Shown one piece after another: positions 36,422 through 41,199 of a stretch of 41,199 nucleotides of DNA (the first letter of the stretch is position 1; each line of letters opens with the position of its first letter). This stretch comes from JANWHZ01 sp964527385 (GTDB lineage: Bacteria > Patescibacteriota > Saccharimonadia > Saccharimonadales > UBA4665): positions 1 through 41,199 of the forward strand of contig CAZGPZ010000003.1 of the NCBI GenBank assembly GCA_964527385.1. Direction: 5' to 3'. Under the pieces are notes generated by a model that ran no database searches, was not told the DNA's origin, and saw only the letters and a program-made list of their open reading frames with translations. The position numbers and the translations under genes were made by a program.

Positions 36422-38614
36422 ATGGCAGCAAAACACAAACGCCGGTCGAAGAAAAAGCAACCCGAGCCCATGGAGCGTTCGCCGTTCTGGGCGTTTGCCA
36501 CGGCAACGTTGCTATGCCTGGTGGCATTATTCCTGCTGTTGGGCGGCTTTGGCGGCGGCGGGCCGCTGCCGGTCAGCCTGTTCGGTGGCGCTCATGCAAT
36601 CTTCGGCTGGGCGGCCTATCTGGTGCCGTTCGCGCTGGTGTATTGGGGAGTAGCCAAGGCTATCAGCGAAGACCATCGGCTGACCTTTGGTAGATTCATG
36701 GGCATGCTTTGTATATTGCTCTTCTCGGCTGGGTTCCTCAGCGTGACATCGCCCGGCGGGCCGGGTGTCTCGGCAAGCGAAGCAGGGCACGGCGGCGCGG
36801 CGGGTGATTTGCTGGCGGCGATGACAGGCAGTGCGCTCGACACGGTACCGGCTGCGATCTTATACCTTGTTTTGACCGTTCTTGCGGTTTTCTTTGCCTT
36901 TGCAATTTCGCCAAAAGTGCTTGTAACTTTCTTCAAATTGTTCCAGCGCCAACCGAAGAGCGAAGAGGATCTTGCGGCGCTGAAAGCCCGGGCAGAAGCC
37001 ACGAGCTTTACTCTCAACGAGGGCGTGCCGGTTGAGCACCATACTCCCGTAAGCACCCCGGTGCAGTTACGGTCGCTAAAAGACACCGCGCAGAAGTTGA
37101 CACCGACGGAGAGCCACGAAGCTTTGACGACCGCCAGCGACCCTGATTGGAAATTCCCAAGCGTCGAGCTCCTGAACCAGGAGCAGGACAGAGCCGACGC
37201 CGGTGACGTGAAGACGAACGCCCAGATCATCCATGACACGTTCGCAAACTTTAATATTGAAGTCGACATGGAAGGCGCTAACGTCGGCCCTCGGGTGACG
37301 CAGTTCACGTTAAAGCCGCCAACAGGGGTGAAGTTGACCAAAATTACCGCGCTCGAAAACAATTTGGCGCTCGATCTTGCCGCCCAGTCGATCCGCATGG
37401 AAGCACCGATTCCCGGCCAACGTGCTGTCGGCATAGAAGTGCCGAACGTGAAATCGGCGACGGTACGGCTGAGTTCTATTTTCTTGTCCCGCCAATGGCA
37501 AGGCTTGGAAAGCCCGCTCGGCATCGCTATCGGCAAGGATATTTCCGGCGTGCCGATCGTCGCTGACCTAGACAAAATGCCGCATTTGCTCGTCGCCGGC
37601 CAAACCGGCTCCGGCAAGTCCGTCATGATCAATGACGTCATCACCAGCCTGCTGTACCGGAATTCACCGGCCGACCTGAAGCTGATCCTGGTCGACCCAA
37701 AGCAAGTCGAACTCAAGCCGTACGATGACATCCCGCACCTCCTGACGCCGGTGATCACCGAGCCGGAAAAGTGCATCAGCGCTTTGAAATGGGCAACGGC
37801 CGAAATGGAACGCCGTTACAAAGCGTTGGCTGACGCCGGCAAGCGTAATATCGGCGAATATAACGCCGTGAAGCAAGAAGAAGGCATGCCATACATCGTG
37901 ATCGTCATCGATGAGCTGGCAGACCTCATGATGATGGCTGCTCGCGACGTCGAAGCATTGATTGTGCGCATCGCGCAAAAGGCACGTGCGGTCGGCATCC
38001 ACTTGGTGTTGGCGACGCAGCGCCCGAGCGTTGATGTCATCACCGGCCTGATCAAGGCCAACATCCCAGCACGCATCGCGTTCACGACCGCCTCGCAAGT
38101 TGACTCACGGACGATCATCGACCAAATGGGCGCCGAAAAACTGCTCGGGCGCGGCGACATGCTGCTTTTGACCGCAGACATGCCGAAGCCGAAGCGCGTC
38201 CAGGCGGCGCTGATTAACGACGACGAAACCAACCGTGTGACAGATTTTATTCGTGAACAACGCCCAGCCGACTACAACGACGAAGTCGTCAGCTTGCCGG
38301 TTGTCTTGAATGGCAAGGGCGGCGTGGTCATGAACTACGGCGCCAACGAAGCCGATGACGATATGTTCAAAGACGCGGTGCGCTGCGTTATCGAGAATCG
38401 CAAAGCCAGCACCAGCTTGCTCCAGCGCCGTTTGCGCATCGGTTACGGCCGTGCGGCACGGCTGATCGAGACGATGGAAGAGCAGGGCATAGTCGGCCCG
38501 GCGGATGGATCGCGCCCGCGCGAAGTGCTCGTGAACAGCATGGACGCTGTCTTTGACGATGCAGGCGGTAATCCTATATCTCCCGGCTTGGCCGAAGTAG
38601 ACGACGAAGCTTAA
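36422..38614 (+). CDS. ftsK: DNA translocase FtsK
   Basis: 730 aa. Pumps chromosome ends across the division septum. Four N-terminal membrane helices (about 20-45, 58-80, 88-105, 138-165), a short linker compared with E. coli, the alpha and beta motor domains with Walker A GQTGSGKS, IVDPKQVELKPY-type and Walker B IVIVIDELADLMM, ATQRPSVDVITGLIKANIPARIAF, and a C-terminal gamma DNA-reading domain (TSLLQRRLRIGYGRAARLIETMEEQGIVGP). Followed directly by the palindrome CACAACGTTGTG (38623-38634). Confidence 0.97.
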   Translation: MAAKHKRRSKKKQPEPMERSPFWAFATATLLCLVALFLLLGGFGGGGPLPVSLFGGAHAIFGWAAYLVPFALVYWGVAKAISEDHRLTFGRFMGMLCILLFSAGFLSVTSPGGPGVSASEAGHGGAAGDLLAAMTGSALDTVPAAILYLVLTVLAVFFAFAISPKVLVTFFKLFQRQPKSEEDLAALKARAEATSFTLNEGVPVEHHTPVSTPVQLRSLKDTAQKLTPTESHEALTTASDPDWKFPSVELLNQEQDRADAGDVKTNAQIIHDTFANFNIEVDMEGANVGPRVTQFTLKPPTGVKLTKITALENNLALDLAAQSIRMEAPIPGQRAVGIEVPNVKSATVRLSSIFLSRQWQGLESPLGIAIGKDISGVPIVADLDKMPHLLVAGQTGSGKSVMINDVITSLLYRNSPADLKLILVDPKQVELKPYDDIPHLLTPVITEPEKCISALKWATAEMERRYKALADAGKRNIGEYNAVKQEEGMPYIVIVIDELADLMMMAARDVEALIVRIAQKARAVGIHLVLATQRPSVDVITGLIKANIPARIAFTTASQVDSRTIIDQMGAEKLLGRGDMLLLTADMPKPKRVQAALINDDETNRVTDFIREQRPADYNDEVVSLPVVLNGKGGVVMNYGANEADDDMFKDAVRCVIENRKASTSLLQRRLRIGYGRAARLIETMEEQGIVGPADGSRPREVLVNSMDAVFDDAGGNPISPGLAEVDDEA

Positions 38615-38859
38615 AACATATTCACAACGTTGTGCATAGTACTGTGTTAAATTATTGATTGACAAGTAAAAGCAGTTTATTCTGGCTCGTAAGACATGCT
38701 AACTTTGCCTTGCTGCATACCAGCGCTTGTGTCGGGAATACATAGATTGTTGGGAGGTTTGGTCATTAGCGCGGAGTTTGTCTATGGTGATAGAAAATAC
38801 TCGATGCTGCAACCAGTCAGGGTTATCACCCACCTAATCGCTGAGGTTTTCGTATAAAT
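38615..38859. other. Intergenic region after ftsK
   Basis: Holds CACAACGTTGTG (38623-38634), a perfect 12-bp palindrome 9 nt after the ftsK stop, and a short GGGT-TATC-ACCC hairpin near 38819. A 53-codon frame (38696-38857, ATG to TAA) is open, but it has no ribosome site, no well-spaced promoter and an odd composition, so I do not call it a gene. TATAAA at the end runs almost into the next ATG. Confidence 0.35.
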
Positions 38860-39507
38860 ATGGGTCGGAGTACCCACAACAAGGATGGCGCGCGGGTACC
38901 GAAGCGCGTCTACGTGGCACGCACCTTGGTTACACCCCAACCTGAAGCAAGTACTTTTCTTGATGAAGCCGCCCGGAATATCGTTAAGCGTATCGGAGAA
39001 AAAACGCTCGTTAACACAATCGGTGCACTTCATATAACGCTTCTTGAATCGGCCGGAACGACTCCCGCTTTTCGGCACAAACGTTTCACCCCCCAGGATG
39101 TGCATCGTTTTTCTGCTGAGCTCCAGCAATATCTTAGTGATATTGAAGGTACGAGTGACAGTATTGTCGTTGAGATTGATCCGAGCAAGCCCTTACGGTG
39201 GTTTGGCTGGTCGTCGAACCAGTTGGCATTGAATGTCATGCCGAATGACAGGCTTCGGCAGGAGCGGGAACATATCGAAGCTTTCCTGCGCGAGCGTTTC
39301 GGGAGCTTGCCCGAGCTACGTACATTGGACGAGCATATAGTCTTTGCAGCCCCCAAAGCGGGTGCGGTTAGAGGAGAGATACTAAGAAACCCACTTGGGC
39401 TATTACCGGAGGGCATTGTCATACCTGACCGGCTCGCGCTGAATGGTCTTATGGTATTTCTAAATGGGATTGGCGATTCTGCCACGTTTCCAGTTGAGCA
39501 TGAGTAA
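38860..39507 (+). CDS. Possible 2H phosphoesterase-like protein
   Basis: 215 aa, soluble. Two His motifs at a distance typical of the 2H (LigT-like) phosphoesterase superfamily: ALHITLLES (His58-x-Thr60) and DEHIVFAAP (His159-x-Val161), each following a hydrophobic strand. The second lacks the usual Thr or Ser. Between them is SIVVEIDPSKPLRWFGWSS. If the call is right, it could act on 2',3'-cyclic or related RNA ends. The match is by motif only. No ribosome site; TATAAA lies right before the ATG. Confidence 0.5.
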   Translation: MGRSTHNKDGARVPKRVYVARTLVTPQPEASTFLDEAARNIVKRIGEKTLVNTIGALHITLLESAGTTPAFRHKRFTPQDVHRFSAELQQYLSDIEGTSDSIVVEIDPSKPLRWFGWSSNQLALNVMPNDRLRQEREHIEAFLRERFGSLPELRTLDEHIVFAAPKAGAVRGEILRNPLGLLPEGIVIPDRLALNGLMVFLNGIGDSATFPVEHE

Positions 39508-39514
39508 TACTGGT

Positions 39515-39543
39515 TTGACTAACAGAGGTAAAACGGATATAAT
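39515..39543 (+). promoter_or_regulatory. Promoter TTGACT-N17-TATAAT of the rpsF operon
   Basis: TTGACT (39515-39520), 17 nt, TATAAT (39538-39543). It gives a leader of about 70 nt before the rpsF GTG, the only ribosomal operon here with a true leader. Confidence 0.75.
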
Positions 39544-39565
39544 CTAAGTATTATCAACTCGGCTT

Positions 39566-39592
39566 GCGATCCGCTATCAACGCGGGATGCGC
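39566..39592 (+). promoter_or_regulatory. rpsF leader hairpin (possible bS6:bS18 site)
   Basis: GCGATCCGC pairs with GCGGGATGCGC around the loop TATCAAC, with two single bulged G residues. In several bacteria the bS6:bS18 complex binds the rpsF leader and represses the operon. This hairpin, followed by AAAGGAG, is a candidate for that control. Assignment is inference. Confidence 0.4.
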
Positions 39593-39620
39593 AGGCTTTA
39601 ACCAAAGGAGTGCAAAAAGC

Positions 39621-40016
39621 GTGAACCAATACGAAATTGCGGTCCTGTATCATCCTGACCTAGAAATTGACCTAGGCAAGGCGAGCAGCCGCGTAGAAAA
39701 GATCATTGCCGACAACGGCGGCACGATCACCAACACCGACAATTGGGGCAAGCGCAAGCTTGCGTACCCAATCAAGAAAAACGAGCATGCAGTCTACGTG
39801 TTCTACACCGTGGAACTGCCAGCCGAAGGCGTGCAAAAAGTCGAAAGCACGCTCAATATCACTGACGAAGTGATCCGCTTTCTGATCACCCGGCCGGACT
39901 TGAAGGCAATTGCCAAGGCCGAAGCAGCCAAGGCAGAAAAGGCCCGGAAAGCGGCAGAGCGCGGCGAGACTGCCGATGATGACGCGGACAACGAGCGCGA
40001 CAACGACGAAGAGTAG
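39621..40016 (+). CDS. rpsF: Ribosomal protein bS6
   Basis: 131 aa from the GTG at 39621, which sits 11 nt after AAAGGAG; upstream ATG frames would be untypical. The core NQYEIAVLYHPDLE, GTITNTDNWGKRKLAYPIKK and HAVYVFYTVEL is classic bS6. The C-terminus adds an Ala/Lys/Glu helix and an acidic tail (DDDADNERDNDEE), reminiscent of the poly-Glu tails added to bS6 elsewhere. Pairs with bS18 on the small subunit; first gene of rpsF-ssb-rpsR. Confidence 0.96.
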   Translation: MNQYEIAVLYHPDLEIDLGKASSRVEKIIADNGGTITNTDNWGKRKLAYPIKKNEHAVYVFYTVELPAEGVQKVESTLNITDEVIRFLITRPDLKAIAKAEAAKAEKARKAAERGETADDDADNERDNDEE

Positions 40017-40038
40017 CAACTAAGGAGGGAGGTGCACC

Positions 40039-40500
40039 GTGGCAAAGGGGTTTAACAAAGTTATCCTGCTTGGTAACCTGACACGCGATCCAGAGACGCG
40101 TACCACGCCAAGCGGTCAGAGCGTGACAAGCTTCTCGCTTGCTGTTAATCGCCAATGGACGCAAGACGGCGAAAAACGTGAGAGCGTCAGCTATATTAAC
40201 TGTGTAGCATGGGGAAAACCAGGCGAAATTATCGCCCAGTACGTCACGAAGGGCCGCCCGCTGCTCGTCAGCGGCCGTCTGGAACAGCGCAGCTGGGATG
40301 ACAAAGAAACCGGGCAAAAGCGCTCAGCCGTCGAGGTCATCGTCGAAGATTTCAACTTTATTGACAGCCGGGGCGGCGGCGATGCGCCGGCACCATCGGC
40401 CACCGCGAGTAGCACTGCAAAACCGGGCAAGAAAAGTGACGACGTTGTCATCGAAGATATTGGCGACGAGCCGATCAATTTAGACGATATCCCATTCTAA
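40039..40500 (+). CDS. ssb: Single-stranded DNA-binding protein
   Basis: 153 aa from a GTG start with AAGGAGG 10 nt upstream. OB-fold core: NKVILLGNLTRDPETRTTPSG, SFSLAVNRQW, YINCVAWGKPGEIIAQYV, KGRPLLVSGRLEQRSW. A flexible Pro/Ala/Ser linker leads to the acidic tip LDDIPF that recruits replication and repair partners. Length matches the family. Second gene of the operon; also serves DnaG, PolA and UDG encoded nearby. Confidence 0.97.
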   Translation: MAKGFNKVILLGNLTRDPETRTTPSGQSVTSFSLAVNRQWTQDGEKRESVSYINCVAWGKPGEIIAQYVTKGRPLLVSGRLEQRSWDDKETGQKRSAVEVIVEDFNFIDSRGGGDAPAPSATASSTAKPGKKSDDVVIEDIGDEPINLDDIPF

Positions 40501-40539
40501 TTTACTAAACTAAGAGCTAGTAGCTAATGGCTAATAGCT

Positions 40540-40560
40540 CAAAATTTCGGAGAAATTTTG
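40540..40560 (+). promoter_or_regulatory. Hairpin holding the rpsR ribosome site in its loop
   Basis: CAAAATTTC (40540-40548) and GAAATTTTG (40552-40560) form a perfect 9-bp stem around the 3-nt loop GGA. The rpsR ribosome site GGAG (40549-40552) occupies the loop and first pair. Just upstream, GAGCTA and TAGCTC form another inverted pair (40514-40540). This could tune bS18 synthesis by temperature or by protein binding. Confidence 0.55.
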
Positions 40561-40561
40561 T

Positions 40562-40765
40562 ATGGCAAAGATTTTTAAATCACGAACTGACGTGGCGTAC
40601 TTTGATTACAAGGATTTCAAGACCTTGCAGCGCTACGTGAACGCATATGGGCAGATTGAAGTTCGCAAGAAGACCGGCCTGACCGAAAGCCAGCAACGGC
40701 ACCTCGCCAGCGCTATCAAGCGCGCACGGCACATCGCGCTGCTGCCATTCGTCGCAACGAACTAG
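40562..40765 (+). CDS. rpsR: Ribosomal protein bS18
   Basis: 67 aa. Typical bS18: DVAYFDYKDFKTLQRYVNAYGQIEVRKKTGLTESQQRHLASAIKRARHIALLPF. It lacks the N-terminal Cys/Arg-rich extension with zinc-binding Cys that some bS18 proteins have. Third gene of the operon, with GGAG 9 nt before the ATG. Confidence 0.97.
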   Translation: MAKIFKSRTDVAYFDYKDFKTLQRYVNAYGQIEVRKKTGLTESQQRHLASAIKRARHIALLPFVATN

Positions 40766-40771
40766 TTTTCG

Positions 40772-40777
40772 TACAAT
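40772..40777 (+). promoter_or_regulatory. -10 box TACAAT of the 40784 gene (leaderless)
   Basis: TACAAT followed by ATACCT and the ATG at 40784; no ribosome site. Nearly identical in layout to the mutM and capA starts. Confidence 0.5.
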
Positions 40778-40783
40778 ATACCT

Positions 40784-41116
40784 ATGACCAGCACATCACC
40801 GTACGCGTTGGCGCGCCAGCTAGAACTGGATATACGTGCCGCGTTGGCGGCGAACGATACGGCCGATATGCCGGCGGCGCTCAAGCAAACGCTTAGCGAC
40901 CTAAAACATGTGGTAACTGATGCGCGGCTGGACGTGCGCGATTATGAAGTGGCCGAAACGCACGCGCAACAAGGGCGTCTAGCACGCGTGGCACGTGACC
41001 GCCTGGAGGTTGCCGGACAGCATATAGTAGCTGCCAGCCAGGATAGTGTATTTAGCGCGATAGACGTGGCGTATCTTTCGGCTAGCATAGAAAGCATCAA
41101 AGATCAGTTATTATAA
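40784..41116 (+). CDS. Small helical protein of unknown function
   Basis: 110 aa, mainly Ala/Leu/Arg/Asp-rich helices with heptad-like patterning (LARQLELDIRAALAAND, RVARDRLEVAGQHIVAA). No membrane helix or motif. It starts from its own -10 box and is followed after 13 nt by efp, so the two may form a unit. No family recognised. Confidence 0.6.
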   Translation: MTSTSPYALARQLELDIRAALAANDTADMPAALKQTLSDLKHVVTDARLDVRDYEVAETHAQQGRLARVARDRLEVAGQHIVAASQDSVFSAIDVAYLSASIESIKDQLL

Positions 41117-41129
41117 AGGAGATACCCTT

Positions 41130-41199
41130 ATGGCACTCAACATCACCGACCTCAAAAAAGGAACGATCTTCCAACTTGACGGCGTGCCATACCGTGTCG
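41130..41199 (+). CDS. efp: Elongation factor P (5' part)
   Basis: Only 23 residues are in the window: MALNITDLKKGTIFQLDGVP continuing YRV, matching the N-terminal KOW-like strand of EF-P, which relieves ribosome stalling at Pro-Pro runs. AAAGGAG lies 8 nt before the ATG. Proline-rich tails in the protease and the DHH-like protein encoded nearby would need it. The gene runs off the right edge. Confidence 0.85.
   Translation, partial: MALNITDLKKGTIFQLDGVPYRV

Noticed and set aside
36351..36425. tRNA-like stretch before ftsK (TAGCTCC...GGTAGCAC)
   Set aside because: It looks like a D-arm at first, but the anticodon stem does not pair, the T-arm has at most three pairs and the acceptor ends do not match.
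38696..38857. 53-codon open frame after ftsK
   Set aside because: No ribosome site or correctly spaced promoter, unusual composition; length is within chance.
1..41199. Recoded TGA (genetic code 25)
   Set aside because: TGA closes several well-defined genes such as dnaG and the capA-like gene, and is not read through in conserved domains.
1..41199. CRISPR array or prophage
   Set aside because: No regularly spaced direct repeats, cas, integrase, capsid or transposase genes were seen.

Overview
The window is a contiguous bacterial chromosome segment of housekeeping genes, moderately GC-rich by eye, with short intergenic gaps and frequent gene overlaps. TGA is used as a stop (capA, dnaG, the 33.6 kb protease), so this is not a UGA-glycine recoding lineage. 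The mix of compact operons, many small membrane proteins of unknown function, RNase J plus PNPase, promoters placed directly against start codons, and enzymes with stripped-down cofactor sites suggests a Patescibacteria/CPR bacterium, possibly Saccharibacteria. That placement is inference from gene style; no rRNA gene is present to confirm it. I saw no tRNA, rRNA, CRISPR array, phage or transposase gene.

Layout. 0-6.7 kb: argS carrying an in-frame palindromic repeat, an MscL-like channel, a divergent HxlR regulator/FMN reductase pair with paired operators, a CapA-like protein, oligoribonuclease (orn), a MmcQ/YjbR protein and two unknowns. 6.7-17.5 kb: dnaG-rpoD (overlapping), a UPF0200-like P-loop kinase, a full-length P-type ATPase whose catalytic motifs are destroyed, a second sigma-70 factor, polA and a HAD hydrolase. 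17.5-22.0 kb: an island of unrecognised small or membrane proteins, including one with an FHA-like C-terminus. 22.0-25.4 kb: mutM, a 4-TM protein, holA, a 0.5 kb hairpin-rich noncoding tract and rpsT. 25.5-33.5 kb: a degenerate DHH/NrnA-like protein with a proline-rich tail, a LmbE/PIG-L deacetylase, rpsO-pnp, family-4 UDG and RNase J. 33.6-38.6 kb: a membrane-anchored trypsin-like protease and ftsK. 38.9-41.2 kb: a possible 2H phosphoesterase, the rpsF-ssb-rpsR operon, a small unknown and the start of efp.

Two patterns run across the window. First, many genes that begin a transcription unit lack a Shine-Dalgarno sequence and instead carry a TANNNT -10 box ending 6-9 nt before the ATG, as expected for leaderless mRNAs; genes inside operons have ordinary AGGAG sites. 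Second, several proteins keep their fold signatures but have lost metal or catalytic ligands: DnaG (4 of 4 zinc ligands), UDG family 4 (3 of 4 Fe-S cysteines), RNase J (one His), CapA-like, DHH/NrnA-like and the P-type ATPase. Others (LmbE, Orn, and MutM with a CxxH variant) keep theirs. The genes concern replication and repair (dnaG, polA, holA, ssb, mutM, udg, ftsK), RNA turnover (pnp, rnj, orn), translation (argS, rpsT, rpsO, rpsF, rpsR, efp) and transcription (two sigma factors).
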